DNA of 64,000 bases from JBQKLI01 sp012798975 (GTDB lineage: Bacteria > Bacillota > Clostridia > Tissierellales > Peptoniphilaceae). The stretch's first letter is position 1, and every line of letters starts with the position of its first letter. Position numbers and translations under genes: made by a program. Location of the stretch: NCBI RefSeq assembly GCF_052116305.1, contig NZ_JBQKLI010000013.1:1-64000 (forward strand), in the 5' to 3' direction. This document shows, piece by piece, positions 16,628 to 26,500 of the stretch. The notes beneath the pieces are model-generated. The model did not search any database, had not been told where the DNA came from, and was given only the letters and a program-made list of their open reading frames with translations.

Positions 16628-17164
16628 TTACTTATGAGAGTCTCGCAGCTTTCTCAATTTTTCAAAAGGAATATAGTTTACAATCAATGCCACTCCGATT
16701 CCAATGGAAGTATCTAAGATACGGTTTCCCGCAAACCAAAAGGGGCTTACATCGTCTCCATGGGTTATAGTGACAGATAAAAATACGACACACATTAAAT
16801 AAGTCGCATTTTTCTGTTTGATCCACACTGAAAAATGAATGATAGGAATGAGCATTAGGGAAATAATCAGCTCCCGGATTATTTCAGGATCTATAGACAA
16901 AAATGTGTTCTCAATAAAAAGATAAAACATCCCCCACAGCCCGCCGATAATCGTAGCGATCTCTCTGTTTTTTGCAAACTTCCAGCTGTTTTCCATATCC
17001 TTCTGAATACAAAGAACTGCAGCGATAGCCGCATAAAAAGGCACACCGCCGGTTCTAAAGGCATCGATGGCAAAACAAAGAAAAACTGCGATCACAGTTT
17101 TTGTTGTTCGCAAACCAATCTTAAAGGGGATACTCTCCACATCTTTCATGAAACTAAATTTCAT
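16628..17164 (-). CDS. FUSC/aromatic-acid-exporter-like membrane protein
   Basis: 178 residues beginning with a short cytoplasmic segment and then IGLRTTKTVIAVFLCFAID and FYAAIAAVLCIQKDMENSWK, the membrane half of FUSC/ArAE_1 proteins; GNRILDTSIGIGVALIVNY gives the last helix. The usual cytoplasmic C-terminal domain is absent, so this is the short form. Function uncertain (possibly organic acid efflux). Confidence 0.75.
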   Translation of the reverse strand: MKFSFMKDVESIPFKIGLRTTKTVIAVFLCFAIDAFRTGGVPFYAAIAAVLCIQKDMENSWKFAKNREIATIIGGLWGMFYLFIENTFLSIDPEIIRELIISLMLIPIIHFSVWIKQKNATYLMCVVFLSVTITHGDDVSPFWFAGNRILDTSIGIGVALIVNYIPFEKLRKLRDSHK

Positions 17165-17330
17165 TGTATAACCTTCTCTCCTTATAGTTCTATTACAATA
17201 AGATTCATGGTTATTCTACTCCTTCTCCATAAAGATATCAAAAAAGCTTTCTAGAAAATTCGCAAGCTGCAGACAGACTATCAATTTTAAGGATCCCCTT
17301 TATCCTTTTAACAACACCCGCTTCTCTAAC

Positions 17331-17431
17331 TGCCTACATAATAAAATCATCCCATCTTTTTTACTATGCAGAAAAATGAACGCCCCTCTCATTTATCCTC
17401 CACCACTCCACTCTCTCACTCTTTCTTTTGA
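17331..17431. repeat. Dispersed MITE-like repeat, copy D (right part)
   Basis: TGCCTACATAATAAAATCAT, then GCAGAAAAATGAACGCCCCT, CTCATTTATCCTCCACCACT and CTCTCTCACTCTTTCTTTTG match the right end of copies A and C nearly base for base. No left partner is obvious in the 17165-17330 stretch, where I see no gene. Confidence 0.7.
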
Positions 17432-17446
17432 AGCTTTTGCCCAAAC

Positions 17447-17478
17447 AAAAAAGACACCCCTTGGATGTCTTTTTTTTA
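17447..17478 (-). terminator. Terminator of the 80-aa gene
   Basis: AAAAAAGACA and TGTCTTTTTTT flank a short loop directly after the stop codon at 17482 on the complement; can act in both directions. Confidence 0.75.
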
Positions 17479-17481
17479 ACT

Positions 17482-17724
17482 CTATAAATATTCGCTGTAT
17501 ACTTCTTTTACTCCGATACAATCTAATGCCGGTATCGGCTCGCTGTAGTTTTCGATTTCTCTTAATCGTACTACTTCGCCATTTTTGTTTAAAAGCTGTA
17601 CATATTCCATTACTTTCTTATCAATATCTTCATAAGAACCTTCGATTTCCAAAACAACTTCTTCAAAAACAGGTCTTTCGATTAAATGTTCTAATAATAC
17701 TTTGACTGAATATATTTTATTCAC
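17482..17724 (-). CDS. Small cytosolic protein of unknown function (80 aa)
   Basis: An acidic soluble protein, MNKIYSVKVLLEHLIERPVF..., rich in alternating hydrophobic and charged residues suggestive of an alpha/beta fold (DUF4288-like, not certain). It has a ribosome binding site (AGGTGAAATTG before the ATG) and its own terminator, which supports a real gene. No function is proposed. Confidence 0.6.
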   Translation of the reverse strand: MNKIYSVKVLLEHLIERPVFEEVVLEIEGSYEDIDKKVMEYVQLLNKNGEVVRLREIENYSEPIPALDCIGVKEVYSEYL

Positions 17725-17793
17725 AATTTCACCTCGCTAAGTTGTCATTGCGAGTTATTATATAAAAATAAAATGGAAATGTACAGGGGTAAA

Positions 17794-19017
17794 TTAAACT
17801 TTTTCTTCTTTTAGAAATATTGTAATAATAAAACCGATTATAAACAGCGGTAGAATCCCGAAGATCGATAGTCTTGCATTGCCTGTAATATCTGTAACGA
17901 GACTCATGACAAGAGGTCCGATAATCGCCGCAAACTTTCCAAACACATTGTAAAAGCCGAAAAACTCGTTGCTGTTTTCTTTCGGTATAATTTTTGCATA
18001 ATAGGATCTGGAAAGCGCCTGAATTCCGCCTTGGGCAGAACCGACTAAGGCTCCTAGTATAAAAATCTGCTCCACGGAGTTGATTTGAGAAGCGAAAAAG
18101 ACGGCAATAATATACGTAATAATTCCAACTTGAATCATTCTTTTCGTACCGAATTTTTTCGCCAGAAGCCCATAGGCTATGGCGCAGGGAAAGGCGATAA
18201 TCTGTATGACTAGAAGAATTCCTAAGAGCATAAACATATTCAGCCCGCCGCCTAGAATCTGCTCTGTATAGGGAACTACCATTTTTATAATCGTATCCAC
18301 TCCATCGATATAGAGAAAATAGGCCAAAAGGAAGACAAATATCTGCTTATGGCTTCGGATTCTAGAAAGCGTCGATCCTAATCGTTTAAAACTGTTCACA
18401 ACTGTATGTTTCTCCGGATTTACTCCGTAAATCTGCTTTACATTCTTAAGAAGAGGAAGAGTCAGAATCAGCCACCAGAGGGCTGTAATACCGAAGGCGA
18501 TCTGAAAACCCAGAAACTCTTCCATTCCCGCAAGATAAATCACAGCCAGGGAAATACCAAAGGGAATAATACTTGCAATATAACCGAATGCAAACCCGAA
18601 GGAAGAAACTTTATCCATCCTTTCATCGGATGCGATATCCACTAAAAAGGAATCGTAAAATACATTTGCCCCTGCGAAACCGATCGCAGAAAGTACAAAG
18701 AAAAAGATCAGAAGCTGCCAGTTTCCATATGGAACAAAGGCCAAAGCCAGGGTGGAAAAAATTCCCCCGAGAGCAAACAAAGCAAACATCTTTTTCTTCT
18801 TGCCTTTATAATCCGCATAGGTTCCTAAAATCGGACTGATTATAGCGATTATAACCGATGCTAAGGAATTAAAATAACCTAAATCCATCCCTTCTCCGGC
18901 TCGAAACATAGTGAAATACAAGGGAAGAAAAGCCGTGGTAATCGCCATAGAATAGGCTGAATTCCCGCAGTCGTAAAGAATCCAGGACCATTCTTTTTTG
19001 TTCAAAGAATTTTTCAT
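17794..19017 (-). CDS. MFS transporter, UMF1/Atg22-like family
   Basis: 407 residues with 12 hydrophobic helices; the N-terminal block WSWILYDCGNSAYSMAITTAFLPLYF and YADYKGKKKKMF are hallmarks of the UMF1/Atg22-like MFS group. The C-half carries GLLAKKFGTKRMI. Relatives in fungi export vacuolar amino acids; the bacterial substrate is unknown. Monocistronic or paired with DUF2254 upstream (26-nt gap). Confidence 0.85.
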   Translation of the reverse strand: MKNSLNKKEWSWILYDCGNSAYSMAITTAFLPLYFTMFRAGEGMDLGYFNSLASVIIAIISPILGTYADYKGKKKKMFALFALGGIFSTLALAFVPYGNWQLLIFFFVLSAIGFAGANVFYDSFLVDIASDERMDKVSSFGFAFGYIASIIPFGISLAVIYLAGMEEFLGFQIAFGITALWWLILTLPLLKNVKQIYGVNPEKHTVVNSFKRLGSTLSRIRSHKQIFVFLLAYFLYIDGVDTIIKMVVPYTEQILGGGLNMFMLLGILLVIQIIAFPCAIAYGLLAKKFGTKRMIQVGIITYIIAVFFASQINSVEQIFILGALVGSAQGGIQALSRSYYAKIIPKENSNEFFGFYNVFGKFAAIIGPLVMSLVTDITGNARLSIFGILPLFIIGFIITIFLKEEKV

Positions 19018-19043
19018 AATATTACCTCTCCATTCTTTCTAAG

Positions 19044-20345
19044 CTATACTTGGTTTTCCTTAAAGTTCAGCAGTTCGTAACGGCTGTCGATTATTTTTCT
19101 TTCTCTTTCATGCTGAAAGTTGTCAATCGTTCTATCATAAACATAATTAGAATAGTCTCGAATAATCTCCTTGTTTTCTTTTGTTGCTTGATGATAAGAG
19201 GACAGCAGTGCATCCATCACCGCCGATACGACAAATAGATCTTCTTTTCCATAAAATACGATCTGATTTAGGGAATCCTCCAAGTCTTTCTTTAGATTAA
19301 AGCTTTCATAGATTACCGCAAGCCTTGAATCTTCAGTCTTAGAACAATTGTAGCATCCTTCTACTGTACTGATTTTTCCAAGAAGTACTCCTGCAAAATC
19401 CAGACACTTCATAGCAGTATTCGGATCGTTAATTCCTGGCGATATCGCTCGAAGTGCGATGTCGATAATTTTTTGTATCGAATATTTATAATCTTTTGTT
19501 GTAATTCTTTTTTCTTTTACAGTAAAACTTTTAAGGAGTTCTTCCTTTAAACCCAGAAGATTATCCTCTGCCAAATGGCTCCAGTCATTGTAATAAAGAG
19601 AGGCAACTTTTTGATTTCTCGATACAAAATCTCCTATAGACGGATGGATAACCAGCATCCCTTCCTGATCCTTATGCTTTTCAAGCAGTTCCTCTAGTTC
19701 GATCAGTTCTAAGAAACCATCGCAGTCTATATAAAAATCCTCCTTGTAATGATAACTTTCCAAGCTGTAATCGGATATCCTTTCCATATCGCTGATTTCC
19801 TCAATGGAACGGTCGATCACTTCCGCACTTTCTCGAAATGTATTCACAATTAAATTTCCAGACTGTATCAGCGAAGAAACAGAAAAGATGAAAATAACAA
19901 AATTTATTACACTGTATATTGTGTAAATTATAGCTACAGTAGCAGATAATACCATAACATCCAAATCTGAAGTTTTCATGAAAAATAGAGTCATAATAGA
20001 ATAAATAAATCCGCCGACAAATAACCCCAATACTTTCATCGTGATCTTTTTAGCTAAGAAATTTTCCACGACTCTTGGAGAATAATTAGAAGAATAGGTC
20101 GACAGTACGGAAAGTATCGTAGAAAAAGTAAAAGTTGTAATCGTTAGAAAGGAACCACTGAGGGCCGTTAATATTGATCTGGCTACATCAATTTTTGTCA
20201 GCAGCAGTTCTGGAATGAAACCTTTCCCAATCCCGAAATAGTCCACCCCTATAACTATAATGGTCAAAAGCAATGCGACTGCGATATACCTTAGAAGATA
20301 AATAGCACTTTTATGGCTGTCCATAAAAAGACGAATTTTTCCCAT
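19044..20345 (-). CDS. DUF2254 membrane protein
   Basis: 433 residues. Four N-terminal helices (to about 165), the motif SGSFLTITTFTFSTILSVL and SNYSPRVVENFL typical of DUF2254, then a cytoplasmic domain with ALRAISPGINDPNTAMKCLD, the most conserved block of the family. Function unknown; probably an integral membrane regulator or channel-like protein. It precedes the UMF1 transporter gene in the same direction. Confidence 0.85.
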   Translation of the reverse strand: MGKIRLFMDSHKSAIYLLRYIAVALLLTIIVIGVDYFGIGKGFIPELLLTKIDVARSILTALSGSFLTITTFTFSTILSVLSTYSSNYSPRVVENFLAKKITMKVLGLFVGGFIYSIMTLFFMKTSDLDVMVLSATVAIIYTIYSVINFVIFIFSVSSLIQSGNLIVNTFRESAEVIDRSIEEISDMERISDYSLESYHYKEDFYIDCDGFLELIELEELLEKHKDQEGMLVIHPSIGDFVSRNQKVASLYYNDWSHLAEDNLLGLKEELLKSFTVKEKRITTKDYKYSIQKIIDIALRAISPGINDPNTAMKCLDFAGVLLGKISTVEGCYNCSKTEDSRLAVIYESFNLKKDLEDSLNQIVFYGKEDLFVVSAVMDALLSSYHQATKENKEIIRDYSNYVYDRTIDNFQHERERKIIDSRYELLNFKENQV

Positions 20346-20406
20346 ATCATCCCTCCTTATATTTTTTATTTTATCATATCTGGGAAGAAAGGTTTTTTCT
20401 CACCAA

Positions 20407-20436
20407 AAAATCTGCCTGAATTCTCAGGCAGATTTT
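20407..20436. terminator. Strong hairpin terminator upstream of DUF2254
   Basis: AAAATCTGCCTGA and TCAGGCAGATTTT form a 13-bp perfect stem with a 4-nt loop. It lies upstream of both divergent neighbours, so it does not obviously end either of them. Confidence 0.75.
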
Positions 20437-20681
20437 CTGTTTCTTATCAGTTCATGAAAAAAATATTATTCTAAAACATAATTGGGAGGAGAAACTGATA
20501 AAAAACAAGGGTATAGATTCATCTCTGTACTTCTTGAGTATATATACTAATTATGTAATTATTATGAAATAATCTCACCTATACCTATTTTTAACCTGTA
20601 TTTCATATAAAACACCTTTCCATTTCACCTCGGCTTTCGATATAATTACAATTAACGAAAACAACAATATAAGGAGGTCTT
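20437..20681. other. Intergenic region with nested inverted repeats and comEB promoter
   Basis: No reading frame is convincing. TATCAGTT...AACTGATA (about 20444-20501) and GGTATAG...CTATACC (about 20510-20586) form two separate long-range inverted repeats. A TATAAT (20640-20645) with weak -35 TTTCCA (20617-20622) likely serves comEB. Confidence 0.4.
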
Positions 20682-21116
20682 ATGAGAAAATCTTGGGATC
20701 AGTATTTTATGGAATTGGCAAAAACGGTCGCCACAAGAGGAACCTGCGATCGAGCCTATGTAGGCTGTGTCATTGTAAATAAAGATAATCGAATTGTGTC
20801 AACGGGATATAACGGGTCCGTTGCGGGAAACCCCCACTGTGATGATGTAGGACATCATATGAGAGACGGTCATTGTATCGCCACGATTCATGCAGAGATG
20901 AATGCTCTCCTTTATTGTGCAAAGGAAGGGATACCTGTGAAAGACTGCCATTGTTATGTGACCCATTTTCCCTGTTTAAACTGCACAAAGGCTTTAATCC
21001 AAGCAGGCATCTCTAGAATCTATTATGGTTCTGCTTATCGGATCGATGATTATGCTGTGGAACTATTAAATCGAAACGGCATCGACTTTATCGAAATCCC
21101 GCCTGAAATGGATTAA
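20682..21116 (+). CDS. comEB: Deoxycytidylate (dCMP) deaminase
   Basis: A 144-residue zinc deaminase that converts dCMP to dUMP for thymidylate synthesis. Seen: HAEMNALLYCAK (zinc His and catalytic Glu) and CYVTHFPCLNCTKALIQAGI (P-C-x2-C zinc ligands), with TRGTCDRAYVGCVIV at the N terminus. AAGGAGG lies before the ATG. Name follows the B. subtilis homologue; no competence genes are nearby. Confidence 0.92.
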   Translation: MRKSWDQYFMELAKTVATRGTCDRAYVGCVIVNKDNRIVSTGYNGSVAGNPHCDDVGHHMRDGHCIATIHAEMNALLYCAKEGIPVKDCHCYVTHFPCLNCTKALIQAGISRIYYGSAYRIDDYAVELLNRNGIDFIEIPPEMD

Positions 21117-21129
21117 ATACAGGCTTTTG

Positions 21130-21158
21130 TTGACATATAGAAAATATTATTATACTAT
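21130..21158 (+). promoter_or_regulatory. ilvN-ilvB promoter
   Basis: TTGACA (21130-21135), 17-nt spacer, TACTAT (21153-21158). The 60-nt leader shows no T-box or attenuator peptide. Confidence 0.7.
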
Positions 21159-21217
21159 TTTAGGAAGTCACACGCTTTTTTACTATAGCGAAGCAAAGAA
21201 ATTAGAAGGAGACTATT

Positions 21218-21709
21218 ATGCAGCATACAATATCTGTTATCGTAGCAGACCGTGCCGGTGTTTTAACCAGAGTTTCCGGTTTATTCTCCCGCCGTGGTTA
21301 TAATATCGAATCACTGGCTGTAGGAGAAACGGATTTACCGGGAATTTCTCGTATCACACTTGTGGTTAACGGTGACGAAAGAGTCATCGAACAAGTAGGC
21401 AAACAATTATACAAATTAATCGACGTCATTAAAGTTCTCGACTTAACGGAAGAGGAATATGTAGAGAGAGAGCTTATTTTGATTAAGGTCCGTGTCGATA
21501 AAACTACCCGCACGGAAATTATTCAAATTGCTAATATTTTCAGAGCACGCATTGTTGATATGGCTCCTGACAGTTTTATTATAGAATCTACAGGCTCCAG
21601 CAGCAAAATCAAGGCCTTGGAACAGGCTCTTGTCCCTTATCGCATTACAGAGATTGTAAGGACAGGCCGTATCGCCCTAGGACGCGGAAAAGGAGGTTAT
21701 TTATTATGA
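21218..21709 (+). CDS. ilvN: Acetolactate synthase small (regulatory) subunit
   Basis: 163 residues: N-terminal ACT domain (HTISVIVADRAGVLTRVSGLFSRRGYNIESL) with the GLFSRRGYNI valine-site region, and a C-terminal domain ending ALGRGKGGYLL. It binds the large subunit and confers valine feedback. Its TGA stop overlaps the ilvB ATG (ATGA), proving that UGA is a normal stop in this genome when no SECIS follows. Confidence 0.93.
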   Translation: MQHTISVIVADRAGVLTRVSGLFSRRGYNIESLAVGETDLPGISRITLVVNGDERVIEQVGKQLYKLIDVIKVLDLTEEEYVERELILIKVRVDKTTRTEIIQIANIFRARIVDMAPDSFIIESTGSSSKIKALEQALVPYRITEIVRTGRIALGRGKGGYLL

Positions 21710-23391
21710 TCGTAAATGGTGCTCAAGCAGTCATGAAAATCCTCCAAGACGAGGGGGTTGAAAGAATCTTCGGTTATCCGGGAGGTGCTGTTCTTCCTTT
21801 ATATGACGAACTTTTAAAAACGGATATCGAACATATATTAATGAGAGACGAACAATCCTGCGCCCATGCGGCAAGCGGAGTGTCCAGAAGTACGGATAAA
21901 GTGGGCGTATGCCTTTCTACCTCCGGACCAGGTGCGACAAATCTTGTAACAGGAATCGCCACCGCCTTTATGGACTCTGTTCCGATGATCGCCATCACCG
22001 GCCAGGTAGCCTCTTCCATGGTGGGGACGGACGCTTTCCAAGAAGTGGATATTACAGGAATTACTCTTCCTATTGTAAAGCACAGCTACTTGGTAAAGAA
22101 TGTAGAAGACATTCCTCAAATCGTGAAGGATGCTTTCCATATCGCAAACACCGGAAGAAAAGGTCCTGTACTTATCGATATCCCGAAAGATATCCAAATG
22201 CAGACCTTCGAATATAAAGAACCGGAACCAACGAAATTACCAGGCTATCGTCCAAACTACAAACCAAATAAAAAACAAGTCACACGTGTACTTAAAAAAT
22301 TAAAAGAAGCAAAAAAACCTATGATCCTTTTAGGCGGCGGTGTAAACCACGCCAGAGCCTATGAGAAAATCGCACAAATAGCTGAAACCTTAAAAATCCC
22401 AGTGATCACAACCCTTATGGGCATCAGCGGGATCAGCAGAGAATGTCCTTACTACTGCGGCATGATCGGTCTTCATGGATCTGTAGCGGCAAACTACGCT
22501 ACCAGCAACTGCGACTTCCTGTTGAATTTAGGGGCAAGATTCGACGATCGTACGACTATTGTATCCGGAACTTTTGCAACGAATGCGGTGATCGCCCATG
22601 TGGATATCGACCCTGCGGAAATCGGGAAAAATATCGACACGAGAATCCCCATCGTTGCGGATATCAACGCCTTCCTTGATGAGTTCATTCCGAAACTTGA
22701 ACCCCAAGACTGGAGCTGCTGGATGGCGGAAGTCCGAACTATGGTGGATAAATATCCGACTCTAAATAAAGGAAGCAGCACAGTAAGCCCTAAAAAGGTG
22801 TTGGAAAAACTAGCTGAAAAAACAGGGCCGAATACTTACGTTACTACAGAAGTCGGCCAGCATCAGATGTTTGCAGCACAGTACTTCCGCTTCAAAAAGG
22901 CGGGAACCTTTGTAACTTCTGGCGGATTAGGAACGATGGGATATGGTCTTCCGGCAGCGATCGGGATTGCGATCGAAAACAGAGATCATACGGTTATCAA
23001 TGTCTGCGGAGATGGATCTCTTCAGATGAACTTCGCAGAAATCGCCACAGCTGTTGAACACGATCTTCCGATCAAACTATTATTATTCAACAACAGCTCT
23101 CTAAACCTTGTAAGACAGCTGCAGTATTTCTCCTCTGAGAAGAGATACTCCGGTATCGACTTTACGAAAAATCCTGATTTCTGCAAAATCGTAGAAGCTT
23201 ATGAAGATACGGAAACTTTCCGTATCCACAACGACAGCCAGATCGATTCTGTACTAGACCGTGCCTTAAACAACGGCAAGTTCACCTTAATCGAAGTCGA
23301 TGCCGATCCGGACGACATTGTTTACCCGGTTGCATCGCCAGTAGAAGGAATCCGTTCTTTAAGCTATCTTAACGAGACGATCCGCTACTAA
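21706..23391 (+). CDS. ilvB: Acetolactate synthase large (catalytic) subunit
   Basis: 561-residue ThDP- and FAD-dependent AHAS that condenses two pyruvates (or pyruvate and 2-oxobutyrate). Seen: the catalytic Glu in GGAVLPLYDELLK...HILMRDEQSCAHAASG, the FAD region RFDDRTTIVSGTF, and the ThDP motif GDGSLQMNFAEIATAVEHDLPIKLLLFNN. AGGAGG precedes the start. No ilvC or ilvD is in the window. Confidence 0.94.
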   Translation: MIVNGAQAVMKILQDEGVERIFGYPGGAVLPLYDELLKTDIEHILMRDEQSCAHAASGVSRSTDKVGVCLSTSGPGATNLVTGIATAFMDSVPMIAITGQVASSMVGTDAFQEVDITGITLPIVKHSYLVKNVEDIPQIVKDAFHIANTGRKGPVLIDIPKDIQMQTFEYKEPEPTKLPGYRPNYKPNKKQVTRVLKKLKEAKKPMILLGGGVNHARAYEKIAQIAETLKIPVITTLMGISGISRECPYYCGMIGLHGSVAANYATSNCDFLLNLGARFDDRTTIVSGTFATNAVIAHVDIDPAEIGKNIDTRIPIVADINAFLDEFIPKLEPQDWSCWMAEVRTMVDKYPTLNKGSSTVSPKKVLEKLAEKTGPNTYVTTEVGQHQMFAAQYFRFKKAGTFVTSGGLGTMGYGLPAAIGIAIENRDHTVINVCGDGSLQMNFAEIATAVEHDLPIKLLLFNNSSLNLVRQLQYFSSEKRYSGIDFTKNPDFCKIVEAYEDTETFRIHNDSQIDSVLDRALNNGKFTLIEVDADPDDIVYPVASPVEGIRSLSYLNETIRY

Positions 23392-23409
23392 AATTCTTTT
23401 ATATATTAA

Positions 23410-23443
23410 GGCATGGGGCGAACCACTTTCGCTCCATGTTTTT
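23410..23443 (+). terminator. ilvNB terminator
   Basis: GGCATGGGGCGAA pairs (one mismatch) with TTCGCTCCATG, followed by T5. Confidence 0.75.
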
Positions 23444-23497
23444 AAATGACAAAGTTCCATATATCAACGTTTTCCTATATAAAAATTTTGATGTTTA

Positions 23498-23506
23498 TGA
23501 TATACT
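23498..23506 (+). promoter_or_regulatory. pyc extended -10 promoter
   Basis: TGATATACT is an extended -10 (TG-n-TATACT); the -35 region is poor. It is 55 nt upstream of the ATG. Confidence 0.5.
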
Positions 23507-23561
23507 AAAGTGTATTATTATGGATTCCTATAAATTAAAATAAATAGAAGGGTGTTTTTTT

Positions 23562-26500
23562 ATGAATAAAATTAAAAAGATCCTCGTAGCCAACCGAGGC
23601 GAGATTGCCATTCGAATATTCCGAGCCTGCCAAGAGCTGGGAATTCAATGCGTTGCAATCTATTCAGAAGAGGATAAGACTGCGCTTTTTAGAACAAAAG
23701 CCGACGAGTCTTATCAAATTGGAAAAGGATTATCTCCATTAGCCGCTTATTTGAATATGGAAGAAATTATCCAGCTTGCTAAAAATAAAAATGTAGATGC
23801 CATCCATCCAGGATACGGCTTCCTTTCAGAAAACTCAGAGTTCGCACGTCTTTGTAAAAAGAACGGCATTATCTTTATCGGACCGAACCCAGAAGTTATG
23901 GACAGCTTGGGGGACAAAATCAAATCCAAGATCGTTGCAAAAAGCGCCGATGTGCCAACGATCCCTGGAATTGAAAAACCAATCAAAACAGAAAAAGAAG
24001 CCTACGAGTTTGCAAGAGAATGCGGCTATCCTGTCATGATCAAAGCAGCTGCCGGCGGCGGCGGACGCGGTATGAGAATTGTTCACAAAGAAGAAAATCT
24101 TCTTAGCGAATTTATCAACGCTCAGTCTGAAGCCAGAAAAGCATTCGGCAACGACTCTATGTTTATTGAAAAGTACTTAAAGCATCCAAAGCATATCGAA
24201 GTTCAGATTCTTGGAGACGAGTATGGAAATGTCGTTCATCTTCATGAAAGAGACTGTTCGATTCAAAGACGCCATCAGAAAGTGATCGAGTATACTCCAG
24301 CTTTCTATATCAGCGAAGAGCTTCGAGAAAAAATCTGCAACGATGCAATTAAAATCGCCAAGAAAGTAAACTATTCCTGTGCAGGAACAGTAGAGTTCTT
24401 GGTCGATGCAGATGATAACCACTATTTCATCGAAGTAAACCCTCGTATTCAGGTAGAACATACTATAACAGAGATGGTAACAGGTATCGACCTTGTTCAG
24501 TCTCAAATCCTTGTAGCAGACGGACTTCCTCTTGCAAGCGATGAGATCGGAATTCATGGACAAGAAGATATCCAGCCCCGCGGCTACGCTATCCAGTGCC
24601 GTGTTACAACAGAAGATCCTGTAAACGACTTTGCTCCGGACAACGGAAGAATCGATGTCTATCGTTCAGGATCCGGATTTGGAATTCGATTAGACGGAGG
24701 AAACGGTTATGTAGGTTCTGTGATCACTCCGTTCTACGACAGTCTTCTTGTAAAGATCATTTCTTTCTCCCGTACATTCGAAGATACCATCAACAAAGCT
24801 GCCCGCTCTTTAAGAGAATCTAAAATCAGCGGTGTTAAAACAAATATTGGCTTCTTGCTGAATGTATTGAACACAGAAGAATTTAGAAAAGGACAATGCG
24901 ATACAGGATTTATTTCCAACAATCCTTCCCTGTTCCAAGTAAAACCGCGAAACGACCGTGAGCTTAAAGTCTTAAACTATATAGGAAATATTGTCGTAAA
25001 CGACAATACAAGAATTGCAAGAGACTTCAATCCGCCTACCGTTCCGGATATCCAGTCCAATGTAAAATACGCAGGTACAAAGCAGATCTTAGACACAAGA
25101 GGCCCGGAAGGATTAACAGACTGGGTTCATGAGCAAAAACAGCTTTTATTAACAGATACTACTATGCGTGATGCTCATCAGTCTTTAATGGCAACTCGTA
25201 TGAGAACTTCCGATATGCTGAAAATCGCACCTGCTATCAGCCAGAATATGAACAAACTGTTCTCCCTTGAAATGTGGGGCGGCGCAACCTTTGACGTAGC
25301 TTACCGTTTCTTAAAAGAAGATCCATGGGAAAGACTGATTGAACTTCGTAAACGAATTCCAAACATCTTATTCCAAATGCTTCTACGAGGAAACAACACT
25401 GTAGGATACAAAAACTATCCCGACAATGTGGTACGAGCCTTCGTTAAAGGAGCGGCTGAATCTGGAATCGACGTATTCCGTGTCTTCGACTCCTTAAACT
25501 GGATCGAAGGAATGCGCTATGCAATGGACCAAGTCCTTGAATCTGGAAAAGTATTGGAAGGAACGATCTGCTATACAGGAGACATTCTAGACGAAAAAAG
25601 AGACAAATATTCTTTGGAATATTATGTTAAAATGGCGAAAGAAATCGAAAAAGCAGGAGCCCATATCCTTGGAATCAAAGATATGTCCGCTTTATTGAAA
25701 CCTTATGCTGCAAAGAAACTTGTGAATGCTCTTAAAAACGAAATCTCTATCCCTATCCAGCTTCATACACATGATACGACTGGAAACGGAGTCGCAACGG
25801 TTCTTCAAGCTGCAGAAGCCGGTGTAGATATAGCAGATACTGCAATCAACTCTATGAGCGGATTGACAAGCCAGCCTGCATTAAACTCTGTCATCGCCGC
25901 TTTGGAAGGAACAGAGAGAGCTACAAGCATCAACGTAGACAAAGCAGAAGATATTTCAAAATATTGGGCAGATGTTCGTCCGATCTATCAAAATTTCGAG
26001 TCCGATTTAAAATCTGGAACGACAGAAATTTATAAATACGAAATCCCTGGCGGCCAATATTCAAACCTTAAGCCGCAAGTAGAAAGTTTCGGTCTGGGTT
26101 CTCATTTCAAAGAAGTAAAAGAAATGTACAAAGGCGTAAACGACATGCTGGGAGATATTGTAAAAGTAACACCATCTTCTAAAATGGTAGGAGATATGGC
26201 CATCTTTATGGTACAAAACGAACTTACTCCTGAAGATATTGTAGAAAAAGGACATGATTTAACTTATCCGGATTCTGTTGTATCCTATTTCAAAGGAATG
26301 ATGGGACAGCCGGAAGGCGGATTCCCGGAAGATCTTCAGAAAATTGTACTAAAAGGAGAAGAGCCGATTACAGTGCGTGCAGGTGAATTGTTAGAACCTC
26401 AAGATTTCGCAGCAGACCGGGCTTATCTGAAAGAAACATACGATTTTGAACCGACTCAGCAAGACTTAATCGCTTATGCTCTTTATCCTAAAGTATTTGA

